From Salisapilia sapeloensis (taxonomy: Eukaryota; Oomycota; Peronosporomycetes; Peronosporales; Salisapiliaceae): 64,000 nucleotides of DNA. The notes beneath the pieces are model-generated. The model saw nothing but the letters and a program-made list of their open reading frames with translations, was not told the DNA's origin and made no database searches. Where the stretch lies: contig JAADVB010000086.1 of NCBI GenBank assembly GCA_023334545.1, positions 1-64,000 on the forward strand, read 5' to 3'. Positions 22,082-33,808 of this stretch are shown piece after piece. A program made the translations under genes and the position numbers. Positions within the stretch are counted from its first letter, which is position 1; each line of letters opens with the position of its first letter.

Positions 22082-25000
22082 ATGGCGAAGGAAGCCATCT
22101 TTGACGACTTGGACCTGGTACTTCAAGTCAATCAGCATATCGAAGCGGTTGTGGTCGAAGAAAAGCTTCAGCATGAGTCCTCCTTTCGGTTCTTGAATCA
22201 GTTGGATGCTATGAACGCTCATGAAGCGAGAGTCGAAGCGCTTTTTGAGCACCAGCGTTGCGACTTTGAGCCACAAGATGGGCCACATATACCTTTCCAT
22301 CTCCAAGGTGATGAGAGTTTTAATGATGCTGTATTGCTTGCTACTAGAAGAGCACTACGCAAGTCGAATGAAATAATGGAGAAAGTCGAGTTCCTGTGGA
22401 ATGTATCATTAAGCAAGAAAGAGGCACAGCATCGTCAAGCGACAGACAAAAAAGTAGAGAAAGCGACGAGCATGATGGAAAAAGAGTATGTTGAGCTCAT
22501 GCTGCTTGTGTTCAAAGCTCTACGGGATGACTTCGACCTCGAGATGGCTACATCACAGGTTCAATGCGACTGGGAAGTCGATACACAAAAGCAAGGATTA
22601 CTATCGTTTGAGCTTTTCTTTGCGTCGATCTTTGAGCTCGTGGACCTCTGGACATGCGATGTGCTTAAAGACACGTATGTTCGGTTTCTAGATCTCCTGA
22701 CAAAGCGTATCACTCTTCGTGTCGTCGTCTTCCTGAATGACCAGAGACTAGAGCTAGCTTTGTCGGATAACTTTGAAGAAGCGACAGTCGTCAAGGCGAT
22801 TCCTCTAGGCACGATCAAGCAATTCGCTACTGTCGCGAAAGTAGTCGCACCACGAGGTGTTCACACCATAGGAGAACTTGCGATGGCTGACCCGAAGATG
22901 GTGGAAGAAGCGAGGAAAGAGTATATTGGCATACAGCCACTGTCGCCGAAGAAGATCGGTGAAGAGTTGCAGCATTTGCTTGACATGTTTAAGATGCTGA
23001 CGAATGAGTACTTGCATATGGACTACGTCATGAAGAATACTTTACTGATCCCCAGACCGCTTGGTGGTACGAAAGCAGAAGGGGAAGGATATGGCGCTGG
23101 GAATGGAGGCATGCATTCAAGAGACGGATTCGAAGAACTGAATAGTGGAGACATAGACCGCATTGCATCCTCTTGCATCGGTATGACTGGGTCTGGGACA
23201 AACGGACATGAAGCTGAAAGTGGTGGCGGTATGGCATCCACAGCGGGTGAATCGGGTGCAGGTCAACGTGCAGGTGAGAGTGTTGCTGGTTTGGCATCGA
23301 CAGCAAGCTTGCAAGGCATGAAGAATCCTGGAAGACCGAATGGTAACCTAGATTCTGATCCTCGAAGTGGCCATAAACGGGATGCGTCCACTCATCATGC
23401 GGTCAACAGAGATGGAAACTTTACAGACGCATCAAATACAAATCCTATGAGCAGTAGTATGAGTTACGAGACAAGTGGGGAGGGAGCAGTTGATGAATTT
23501 GGGCAATCTATAAAGCATAACACAGAAGACCGGCCTAGTGGTAGATACTTGCGAAGACTGAGCACCATCCACGACTTAAGCATAGCAGATCCGAGCACGA
23601 TCAACGGATTCCGCGTTGCTTTTTTGTTGGAGAAGGAGATCAGTCTTGAGCGAGTGACGGATATAGATGCTATTCGTGCTGAGCTTGTGAAATTTGGCAT
23701 CGACCCGACAGGAATGAGTGATATAGCTGCAAGAGAAAGATATAATAGTCTGTACGAAACTCTTGTCGTTCGGGACGGCGAAAGTGTCAAGCTGTTGGCA
23801 AAGAGTTTGCTCGAGCAGATCAAGATCGAGCTCGCAGCGCATGGCATCTATGTGGAAGATGCTGAACTCGAACCTGCCTATGGTCGTCTATTTGACACAT
23901 TGATGAACAAAAGTGGAGAACAGATCGTGGATGACGCTCGGCAGTGGGTGGACCAAACGCTTGATACGAAGCAATGTTCGGCATACATCAAGGACGATCG
24001 TTATGAGCTAAAGGCTGTGGAAGATGTCAAACCGTTTGGATCAGATGAAGGCGATGAGGAGTTTATGACATTGCTTAATGAGGACATCGAAGATGAAGAA
24101 GAAAATAAAGAAGGTAAAGAAGGTAAAGAAGGTAAAGAAGATAAAGTAGAAATAGAAAAGTCGGTCCTACCTTCTTATTCGCAATCAACAATCCGAAGGA
24201 GGCCTAGTCAAACGATGCTCAAATGCAACGATGAAGCGGATAAATCCAACTTTGAAACTAGTGACATGAGTAGCGAAAACGCGGCAGATATAGTTTCTGG
24301 TCTAGAGCATTTAGCAGCTGAAGACTCAGGAGATAACGCTACGGTTTATGAACAACGTGTCGATCTTCTAGATATTGCTGCAGGTCCGGCGAAAGAGCAC
24401 ATACTAGAGGCTGTCTTTGCGGTGGATGAATCAGCCAGTTTCGGTATTTCTTGTGGCGACGAACACTCGGCGGAAGATGACGATCCAAGGATTCCAGACG
24501 ATCTCCACAAAGTGGTTGAACAGGATACAGGTAATCTACAGGAAGATTCTGATGAGCCTGTTGATAACTCCAAAGCACACGATGGACATCCAGATACGGA
24601 TGAATCGCCTAAAGACGATGTCGACACTGCAGAGATACGACCACCAGAACCATTATCGAAGGAACGCATTGTAGCACAAAAGCGCTGGAGGAGAGTGATT
24701 GGTGTCACTCGTCTGTCACGATCTATTGTTTCACATGACGAAAAGCATAGTAGAACAGACTCGATAGATAATGCACAAGACAGAGAAGCAATTGGACTTC
24801 GGTTCGGTCTGGAACAGGTGGGAGAAGTAAATGAAGGGGTTATCAAAGAGAGATCATTAACGTACGTTGGCTAGCTTATCCTGCTTTTTCCTAAAGCGAC
24901 CGATGTTTACTGACTGAATGCTCTAGACCTATGCAGCGCGAGCCTAAGGTTCCGGTGATAGTGATGGGAGGCGTCGCAGGAGCTCCTAACGTTTCATCTA

Positions 25001-25689
25001 CTGGACGATACTTAAATTTACTAGGCATGGGCGAAGTAGTTGTGTTACCAGAAGAAGAAGAATTATTTGCATACCTCACGTCGGACAAGGGGTCTTCGGT
25101 CGACCTTGTTTGTTTTGACGTAGGGATTAATATCGGCGAAGCTACGACGATTCTCTTGGACTTACAGGAAGTCAAAGGAAAATGTATCATCTTAGTTGGT
25201 GGTAACCCATTGCAAGTGTCGAAAACAGAGGCAGTGGTCGCAGAGTGTCTCGAGTTAGGTGCACTCTACTTTGCCATCGTGCCAGTCAACTTTACCAGCT
25301 TACGTGCGCAGATACTAGCTTTCTTTGAACAATCTCCACACCCATATATCCTCCGGCATCGCAAAAAGACTCTTTTTAAGGCTGTTGTCCAGGAGGTAGC
25401 GTCAAGTTCTAGTGGCATCGCCGACATACTCTCTGTCCCTCGAGGCTCCATGAGTAGTCCCCAATCGACACTCACAGGCGTCACGCGTCAAATTAAAAGG
25501 AAGACCACAATGTTTAACAACACTTTTCCTCCTGTCCCTCGTCCTGCTCCACGTCAAATGGAATTAAACGTACACCGTGCAACAGGACCGATGACTACTA
25601 TGCGACCATCTCCGTCTGCCCCTCATTCGCTCAAGTCTCATAAGAAATCTCCACGCATGCTCGCAGCGATTCGATCAATGATGTCATGA
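22082..25689 (+). CDS. Large coiled protein with C-terminal CheY-like (receiver-fold) domain
   Basis: Two ORFs join into one gene: exon 1 (22082-24861) ends at a GTACGT donor and exon 2 (24927-25689) follows a CTCTAG acceptor, in phase; about 1180 residues. Residues 1-320 are helical and charged (EKEYVELMLLVFKALRDDFD). Residues 320-480 are Gly/Ser-rich, followed by helical segments and an acidic stretch with four 9-nt repeats (KEGKEGKEGKEDK) near 24112-24147. The C-terminal ~130 residues alternate strand and helix like a response-regulator receiver: PVIVMGGVAG, VDLVCFDVGINIGEATTILL, CIILVGGNP, and ELGALYFAIVPVNFTSLRAQ. Only the central Asp seems kept. No function can be assigned. It converges on ADCK1 (44 bp). 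Confidence 0.65.
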
Positions 25690-25733
25690 ACACAGAGTCG
25701 ATCGAAACATGCTTTCTTTATTGCCTGGTCTAT

Positions 25734-27414
25734 CTATCCATGGCTCTTCATCTTCCGTGGCTTCTCTCCACGAGTGAACTGGAGCGTACCAAGCACCCAA
25801 TCGACGATATAAAGGTGCAGGAGCATGTTGACATGATCCTTATAGTACATCACAGACCCCCAAACGGACGTATCGACTTCATCGCCTGTTGGTTCATAAT
25901 ACCTGGCGTGGCCTTCCACGGCGTATTTGCCCATGATAGCAAATCGCTCTCGTGTCGTTCCACCGAGCTCTTTGTTAATGGCTCGTATCATGTTATTCGT
26001 CTTAAAAATGAAAAGCATATCTCTTGGGAGCATCTTTAGAAACTCTGACACATCTCCACGCTGGACTTGACTCAGCTCTTCCTGCATCTTCGTCCGTTCT
26101 TCCTCATTCATGGAAGTCCCGAGTGGCGCGTTGCTATCAGCTCCTCTGTACGTGAGGATGAGAGGAAGGTACTTTGTAAACGCACCGATGCCTAGGCGTT
26201 GTCCACATTCTTCTAGCAGGTTCGTATCTCGTAGCAGGAGTGCTCTCCATAGGTCGCAGTAGGCGCGTCGGAAGTCTTCATCGAGTTCTCGATAGAGACC
26301 ATGATCGAGGAGCACGAGCTGTTCTTTACACGCAGCCTTTGGGTCTGGATTCTTACGCACAAAGATGTTTCCAGGGTGTGGGTCACAGTGGACGAAGCCG
26401 GAGCAAAAGATCATGTCAGAGAAGACTTGGCACAGACGAGTGGCAACGTCAGGAGGAGACAGTCCCAATTGCTTCATCGCCTCGATGTCCGAGATCTTGG
26501 GAGCATCAATGTACTCCATCGTCAAGATGCGTTTGGAGCTTAGTTCGTCATATACTTGAGGCACATAGACATACGATAGATGCTGTAATAACGATTGGAT
26601 ACGTCGACTATTCCTCTTTTCCGTACGAAAGTCAAACTCTTGCATGAGTGCTTTTTCAAACTCTGGCATGAGCCACACGACCTTTAGATCCGGGTAAAAG
26701 TATTCACTCACACGTGCTGCTAGATGCATGACTTTTAAATCACCACCGACTTGAGATGCCAAGTGCGGGTATTGGATTTTGACAGCGACTTGTCGACCTT
26801 GGAAGTCCACGGCTCGATGGACTTGAGCTAATGACGCAGCAGCGAGTGGCTTGGTTTCAAACTCTCGGAAGAAGACATCCCATGGGCCTCCTAGATCCTC
26901 CTCTAGCGTCCTGGAAGCTACTTCGAAAGACACTTCCTGCACACACGTGATCAGCACATTCTTTCTCTATCATTTCGCTCGGTAGCTCTACCTGTGCTTT
27001 ATCCTGTAGCTGCGCCATGACATCCGTCACTTCCTTCGGCAGGCCGTGGTTCATGGTCGCGAGCTGCTGCCCGAATTTCGTGTAGATGCCGCCGTTCGCC
27101 TTGCAAAGCGTATAGAGTCGCTGGGCGATACGGAAGCTCAGTCGATGTAGCTCTTCGCGATATTCTGGTGTTCCACGCTCTAGCGGTCGCAAGTTCTTCT
27201 TTATGTCGTACATGACGCGTCCGCCGGCGATAAAGACGCGAGCGCATCGTGAGATCGAGTGGCTACTTGCGAACAGGAAGTAGAGTAAGCTGAGGACTAG
27301 TGACAGGATCAAGACGACGTGACTATACTCGTGGGTTTCGTCATAGGCGTAGACACCTGCGGCAGTCGCAGAGAGACCTAGAGCGGCCTGAAAGGAGCGT
27401 CGGAAGCGGAGCAT
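25734..27414 (-). CDS. ADCK1: ADCK1-like ABC1/UbiB-family atypical kinase
   Basis: A member of the UbiB/ABC1 atypical kinase family, usually mitochondrial. Exons 26992-27414 and 25734-26936 join across a 55-nt intron; 541 residues, close to the ~520 of ADCK1. The N-terminus has an amphipathic start and a membrane segment (VVLILSLVLSLLYFLFASSH). Family motifs are the K-rich ANGGIYTKFGQQLATMNHGL (KxGQ motif), ASLAQVHRAV, VAVKIQYPHL, FDFRTEKRNS, FVHCDPHPGNIFVR and LLDHGLYRELDEDFR. DHG in place of DFG is normal for ADCK1. It is divergent from the TPR gene, with 75 bp between starts. Confidence 0.9.
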
Positions 27415-27489
27415 GGTCTAGTACACTCGAAAGTGTCTACTACTGTCCTCGGAATGCTTGTAGCATACAAACTCCAAGTCAATTGCACG

Positions 27490-28159
27490 ATGGAATGGTT
27501 ATTCGGAGCCAAGGAGGACACGAGCGTGAAGCTGAGTAAAAGCAGCAATCAAGGTCGAAGCGCACCGGAAGTAGCAGATGATTCGGTTCATAAAGCTCGC
27601 GGGAATGAGTTCTTTCGTCAGAAAGAGTATGCCGACGCGATAGAAGAGTACACGCTCGGCATTGCGATCTGTCCGACAGCGACGCTATATAGCAATCGAT
27701 CCGTAGTTTCTAAGTCTAAGCTAGTGCTAGGGAATAGCTCGAGTAATAGAGACGTATGTAGGCTGCTCATTGCGCCATTGACAACTTCCGACAAGCTCGA
27801 AAGGATGCCGATGAGGCCATTAAGCTCGATCCGACTTGGGCCAAGACGTACTCTCGTAAAGGCAAAGCGCTGTACGGCATGCAAAGCTACAAGCAGGCAG
27901 CAGACGCGTATGCTAAGGCCTTGGAGCTGAGTCTCCAAGGTGCCAAAGGCGACGCTGCCCGACGTGACGCAGAGCTCCAGTACGCTACATCCTTCCTCCT
28001 CCTCTCATGTGTCTAACTTTTCATCACAGAGCATTGGAGCGTCAGACGCAGAACCAGTCGGATGCATACCTACGTCTATTGGAGGAGAACAAGCAGCTAC
28101 AGCGACAGGTAGAGGACTATGAGCATCTATTTGGTGACTGGAGCAAGAAGGAATTGTAA
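27490..28159 (+). CDS. Small tetratricopeptide-repeat protein
   Basis: Three exons in phase: 27490-27702, 27762-27979 and 28030-28159 (introns 59 and 50 nt); about 186 residues. I chose the Met at 27490 (MEWLFGAKED); an in-frame Met at 27433 would overlap the probable shared promoter. About three TPR units are visible: VHKARGNEFFRQKEYADAIE, then IDNFRQARKDADEAIKLDPT, then YSRKGKALYGMQSYKQAADA. The C-terminus is a short coiled coil (ENKQLQRQVEDYEHLF). TPRs of this kind often bind chaperone C-termini, but no specific family is clear. It ends 61 bp from the convergent GPCR-PIPK gene. Confidence 0.8.
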
Positions 28160-28220
28160 CTCGTACGGACATGAGCATCGTTCATAATGTTATTTCGCCC
28201 TACTTGCATGTACTCTTTTT

Positions 28221-30690
28221 TTACGCTGGTGGAGAAAACTCTTCTTCTTGGAAAAGGATACTACCATAGGACCTTTGCGACGATGCTTGTGCGTCTCGAA
28301 GGAGGTATTCATGGATGAAACTGAGGAACCGAAGCGCGTACTCTGCAGGTGGCAACGCTGTGATCTTGTGTTTATCAAGGAAAGAGCTGAGGAATAAGTG
28401 CTGGAGCTTCCATCCAAGATTGTAGCTCTGTAGAATATCGACAAAGCCGAGGTAGTAGACACACGTCTTATCCGTCGAGACGACAGCGTTATGTGCAAGG
28501 TTGTCAAGTGTCTCGGAGTCGACTGGGTTCTTATGACGTCGGATACCTAGTAGACAGCTATAGTCCATGATGCCTAGTTCCTGTAGGAATCCACAGTCGC
28601 TCGTGAGCTGCGCGAGGAGGTTGGCTCTCGTCGCAGAGTTCACATGCAACGCAGCTCGTTGCGAGACAAAGTCCGTGTCGTAGCGTAGCGACGTCCGAGA
28701 CCTCGTTCGTAAGAGCGGTTGGTCTTCTGTGAGGATCTGAATCGGCGACTGCATCTGCCTCTCCTCCTCTTCCTCCTCATGCGAGTACGGTTGAGACGCA
28801 GGAGATTGACGTTGGTAGAGTCGACTGCTGCTCGATGGTGGAGTCGAAGCAGCGGCAAGCGCGTCATTGAAGCGAGAGAAGTTGGACTGATGGAAGACAC
28901 CTTTGAGGTCATATCGTTCATCCACTGGTCCGTCGGGAAAGACGTTTTCCATGACGACGAAAAACATTTTATTCCATCCGACTGGAAGTTGCATGGAATG
29001 ACAGCCGAGGAAGCGACAGAGCAACGTATTGGGTTCACGTAAGACATATTGATGATACAGAGGTAGGATCTTGAGCAGGAACGAATGCTCTTTCTTCGTC
29101 ATCGTCTTGACAAGGTACTTGCGATCACTAGTAAAGTAGAAGAGCATGCCAGACTTGCCTTCCGATGCTCGTTCTAGTAATGTATCGGCAAAGGACTGTT
29201 CGTAGCGAGCATTGTCGATGCCACACACTTCGCGCAAGTTGTGGAAGATCTTGGGCGCGTAGTCTGTAAAGCCGAGTTTCTCATAGTACCGATACTCGCC
29301 ATTGTACACGGTCGTCGCTAGTCGTTTCTTCTCGTGATAGAGTCCCGTCGAATCCGTGTCTTCCATGTGGAGAAGAGATAATGCTGCAGCGACATTTCGA
29401 TCGACAGAGCCATGGCGAGAGTTTCGTAGTAAGGGAGAGCGGAGACTACTGTCATCTGGAATGTCCTTGAGACTACTCCGGATGCCTGCAGTCGTGTATC
29501 GCATCAGGTCCTTGCGTAAGGCTGTGCTAAAGTGTTCCGTCTTGCTTAAAGCTTCCGAGTCTCTCTCGGCACTCGTGAGCGTGTTCTCTCGCTGTCGATT
29601 CTGATACATCTCGGTGTTGACGACCCAGACGAGGAAGAGGAAGAGTGGATAGCTGCCAAAGACGATGGTGAGTGCCACGAGACACTCGTGTGCAAGGCGT
29701 CCTTGGAAGTTGTTCCGGTAGCTAGAGTAGTACAGAGCTCCGCAGGCCGTCCAGTAGCCAGTGTAGACGAACCAGTAGCGATAGTACTGCAGCAGGTTTC
29801 GGCGTTTCGCTCGATACGTGACGTCGAGCTGTCGACGAGCGAAACGGAAGGTGGCGAAGAGGAGGACGGCGAGGGAGACGGTGCAGATGGTGCAGATGGC
29901 GCCGTATAAGAGGACCCAGTTGGCGCGATTGATCTCATGGGCTTCTGGTGTGCGTCTTACCCAGCAGACGTTGAGGACGGAGAGACCGTAGATGTCGACT
30001 CGGTAGATGATGAGAGCTGACGCGGCACTGACGCTCCATACGCTATGGGGTATACGAGTTAGGAGGATGGGTGTAGAGGAGATAGAGTGGATCGTACATA
30101 GTGTGGTAGGCCCATGCTTTGCACGAGTAGCCCATCCATGGATTGACGAGCGCCACGAGGAGGTCGAGTGTCAGCATCAAGTACCATGCACTACTGGCGA
30201 GCATGAAGAACTAGAGTATAGGATGAGAATGTGTTGTGTTCGAACAAGCTAGATGGCGTACCTGATTATAGGAAGAGAGGAAGAAGCATTGATCAGATAA
30301 TGCTGCTCTCGACATGTTCTGTTATTATAATCACCCCATGCGTTATACGTGTATTAGCAAAGGAGCCAGGTAGATGCAGGAAAAGTAGAAAGGTACCTGT
30401 ACAGCAAACGAGACGACAAGGCCTAAATTGGCCATGAAACCGCAGCCAGCATGCCAGACGATGAGGTCAGCTGCCGGGTGCTGGGCTTTGATATTCGCGA
30501 CGAAAAAGTAGGAGAAGAGGAGAGCTCCATAGGCAAGTACCCCCAAGGCCCCGACAAGTGATAGTATCTCGGCCGAGAGTGGGAGTGACAGCTGCGCCGA
30601 GTACTCGTCGTCTGACTCGACTATCTCCATCCTGCCTCGTTTATCTTTAGCTGCGGCAGTATACAAACTCGTAGAGTACGACTCAAACAT
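28221..30690 (-). CDS. GPCR-PIPK: seven-transmembrane receptor fused to phosphatidylinositol phosphate kinase
   Basis: Four exons in phase: 30397-30690, 30262-30318, 30098-30210 and 28221-30042; about 761 residues. Seven hydrophobic helices can be counted, e.g. EILSLVGALGVLAYGALLFS, LMLTLDLLVALV, LLYGAICTICTVSLAVLLFA and CLVALTIVFGSYPLFLFLVW. A linker with Arg/Ser follows, then a PIP-kinase catalytic domain: GKSGMLFYFTSDRKYLVKTM (phosphate loop and catalytic Lys), LLCRFLGCHSMQLPVG, FFVVMENVFP, the DLKG motif (ERYDLKGVFHQSN) and LGIMDYSCLLGIR. The C-terminal core has YYLGFVDILQSYNLGWKLQH. This fusion is established in oomycetes and in Dictyostelium RpkA, and links a receptor directly to phosphoinositide production. 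The ligand is unknown. Confidence 0.92.
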
Positions 30691-30731
30691 CGCTAAGAAA
30701 AGAAAAGCGAAGAAAAGACATCGTGTTCGAT

Positions 30732-32536
30732 TTACATGGCTAAAGGGGCGCCGGCGTTGCGGTTGAGGAGGCTAAAGGTGAACGAATCCATGATGCCCAT
30801 GATCGTGAAGATGCCACCGACGATAGCACAGACGCTCGTGAGGAATTGGACGAAACCGGCGCGATATTGCTCGATGCGGAACATGATGGGGGAAAACGAG
30901 TACGAGAAGGAGACCACTGCGTGGAGTGTTAGTATGAATAGAAGAGGTAGAGTAGATCACTCTTACTTGGTAGCCCACTTCCGCTCACAGGGGTGCGCTC
31001 TTGGAAGAGCTCTGTCGCAGAGAATTGGTTCGTCGCGATACTGTCCGAGTTCAAGTACTTGTACTCGGTCGGTACGATCTACTCCTGTCGTCAGGAGGTA
31101 ATAGTAGATAGGAGTTCTTTTACATACGTTTAAGAAGTACTGGTAGGTGCCACGGTCGACGCCTTGGAGTGACTTGACTCGTCCATCAAGTGGGTTTTCC
31201 ATCTCCTACGTCGCGATCGTTAGCGTAGGATCAAACGGAGAACAAGATTAGCAGGTACAGGATAGAGATCGCCAAATGCGAGTTGGTTGATGGCGTGGGA
31301 TGTGTCAAAGACCTGGAAGGTCGCGTCTAACGCATCTTTCTCGGACAAGTAGCCGTTGTTAAAGTACTTGGATGGGGCAAAGAAGAACTTGCCAGATGCC
31401 TATACGATAGTTAGGTGGCTGGCGGGATGGCTGTGGATGTAAGAGTCTACCTTGGTGACGACTAGTTCGCCTTGGATACGACAGCCTTCCACCAATTCGC
31501 CACGCAGCAGCTTTTCCACTGCGACCTCTTGGCACTAGACAGAGGAGATAGTATCGATCGGATGGAAGAGGATAGAGAGAAAGGTACTTGACTGAGAGAG
31601 TGGAGACTCGGGAGACGCCATCCTTTGGTTCGATACGCACTCTTGACTTCCTCACATGTATTGCAGCACTATCCTCGTCTGTTAGTATCCTTCTCTTCCT
31701 TTCGTTCTTAGATGTCGTACTTTGTCGGCAGGAGCAGCGCCGTAGCAGTCTCCACATTCAGGTCTAATAGAAAAGGGTTGAGATGGAAGGAACTGGGAGG
31801 TAGAGTAGTAAGACAGACTTTTGCATGCCATTTGTGCCGTCCAAGTCCGTGTGGTTCGTGAGAGCTCCTCCGATCTATCCGGTGCTTAGACGTGGTGTTA
31901 GAAGAGGATGGAGGTATGGAGTACCATGTCTTTAGTGGCTTGAGAGACCTCGGCACCCTTTTCATCCAGCCAAATTTTCTCAATCTTGTGCTCAATATCG
32001 TGCTATCATCAGATGAGCTACAGGAGCAGAGGTACAGGAGGTAGATCACTTACATGAGCTTCTCCAGACGCGTCTTCAGACTCGACTGCTACCACAGCAC
32101 ATGGCATTCTATGGTAGCACAGAGTTATGTGGATACGATTGAAGTGTAGAATGTAGGGAGGAGACCTTGGGAAGGTAACGTCAAAGTTGATTCGAACCAT
32201 CGTATTCCTGCCTCCATCGACCATCATCTTATCCACTGTATCCTGCCGGCATTCATCAATACCACTACTCCTCTATACTCTATACAAACACAGGTACCGT
32301 AGATAGGTAGTAGGATAGCTCTGAGATGAGTAGGATCGTGATAAAGGCAAAAGCCAAGACCGAGACTGTGCATACGCGTCAGCATCCGACGGATATATCC
32401 ACATGAGAACGATTTGCATGCATTTTTCTTGTTAAAAATTGTACGTACAGAATCCTCCTTGCATCGTACGCACTTTAAACTCATCAATCGTCTTGGGATA
32501 CGCATCCATGCCCTTCAGAGCACCGAGGAGCGCCAT
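30732..32536 (-). CDS. ERGIC3: ERGIC3/Erv46-like ER-Golgi cargo receptor
   Basis: A two-pass membrane protein of COPII/COPI vesicles. It is highly fragmented by introns. Exon 1 is 32449-32536 (GMDAYPKTIDEFKVRT); the next exon holds TM1 (LAFAFITILLISELSYYLST); then TVDKMMVDGGRNTMVRINFD, MPCAVVAVESEDASGEAH, PECGDCYGAA (the conserved CxxC pair), CRIQGELVVTKASGKFFFAP and FDTSHAINQLAFGD. The last exons give a SLQGVDRGTYQYF segment, SFSYSFSPIMFRIEQYRAGF and the second membrane helix FVQFLTSVCAIVGGIFTIMG. The order is that of Erv46. There are at least nine exons, not all of whose limits I fixed. It is divergent from the unidentified gene to its right. Confidence 0.88.
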
Positions 32537-32577
32537 CACGACTTAATGTCCGAGTTTCGTGTCGAAAATGGCAGTTT

Positions 32578-33759
32578 GTGGAAACAACGAATTCGACATC
32601 GAAAATGACTTGGGCCATCCGCCGTGGTACTCGTCTACTTCGCCCGTCGTATGGATGTATTCGGCATTCATCGAGCATACCAGTGGTACAGACATTGACG
32701 CCATTGGCTTCACCATTGCTCATGCGGATGCATCCGGATCGAGTGCAACACCATTCGATCGAAATGGCCGAGACCAATGAACTCGCGATTAAAGAGCTCA
32801 ATGCATTCCTTGCGATGGCTCGTGACGGATGTGCCCATCGTGCCATCCCGTTGCAAAATCGTGTTCGAGAAGAGCTAGAGGCTCGACGCAAGCCTTATCC
32901 GAAGAACAGTGGCGCAACGCCACTTAGCTTTGATCTTGATTTTCATGTCGAACCGACATCGGACGCTCTTCACTACACGATCCAAGTCCCAGAGACTTTG
33001 GTGCGTAGAGCATTGTTTAATGATGAAATGACCGACAATACCAATCTTGATCATGGCATCTTAAACGTATCAAGTCCACTCGCACGTGCGTGGCAGCATT
33101 TTACTCAACGCACTTTAAAAGAGCTTTTTGCAGTCGCGAATGTCGAGGTAGAAGGCACTCGATTGGAAGAGTGGATGCTTTCATTCTCTGATCCTGGAGA
33201 CACCAAATCCAGTCGCACGTCCAAAGGCCATAACAAACGACGGATGCAGCAGCATAAAGACTTTGACGATACGTACCACAAGATGTTAATGCGAGAAAAG
33301 AACGTCGTGTATAAATTTACGACAGGTCTCGAGGATGGACCGACGACGCAGCATCAAGTTTTGACGGATTTATTGTCCCAGAGATTGGTGCTTCCGAAGC
33401 TAGAGACGATAGAGGAGAGGAGGGCAGTGTACCGTTGGATCGCCGATCTCTTGCTACTGCATTTCATGGACCTCAAACTCCACAGTTTGGTCTGGAACAA
33501 GGTCACATTGCTTGTGACGACGCAATCTCTCGAGAAACTCGAGGTCGAGTGGGATCGACGTCATCCAGAGCAAGGCATGGGTATCCTCATATCAACCGAG
33601 ATGGACCCAACGACAGTCATCTCGGAGCTATCTCTCCACGTCGAGCGTCTGGATGAAGCTCTTCGTGGCTCCTCGAAACGATCTACCTCTTCTCCAAAGC
33701 AGCACGGGCGTAAAAAGTCTCATTTCTACCAACAAGAGCTAGATAAACTCTTCCAATAA
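32578..33759 (+). CDS. Unidentified conserved-looking ORF, 331-393 aa
   Basis: The frame is open from 32578, but the first 62 codons read poorly (many Arg/His/Ser) and overlap another open frame. The Met at 32764 (MAETNELAIKELNAFLAMAR) is a better start, giving 331 residues. Alternatively an intron removes part of the upstream sequence. The body is a mixed alpha/beta globular sequence: PLSFDLDFHVEPTSDALHYT, SPLARAWQHFTQRTLKELFA, WIADLLLLHFMDLKLHSLVW, and a basic C-terminus (SPKQHGRKKSHFYQQELDKL). I do not recognise the family and see no signal peptide or membrane segment. It ends 49 bp from the convergent galactokinase. Confidence 0.6.
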   Translation: METTNSTSKMTWAIRRGTRLLRPSYGCIRHSSSIPVVQTLTPLASPLLMRMHPDRVQHHSIEMAETNELAIKELNAFLAMARDGCAHRAIPLQNRVREELEARRKPYPKNSGATPLSFDLDFHVEPTSDALHYTIQVPETLVRRALFNDEMTDNTNLDHGILNVSSPLARAWQHFTQRTLKELFAVANVEVEGTRLEEWMLSFSDPGDTKSSRTSKGHNKRRMQQHKDFDDTYHKMLMREKNVVYKFTTGLEDGPTTQHQVLTDLLSQRLVLPKLETIEERRAVYRWIADLLLLHFMDLKLHSLVWNKVTLLVTTQSLEKLEVEWDRRHPEQGMGILISTEMDPTTVISELSLHVERLDEALRGSSKRSTSSPKQHGRKKSHFYQQELDKLFQ

Positions 33760-33808
33760 CACACTTGTATCTCACGCGTTTATATTCTTCACGACGTTTC
33801 TACTCACT

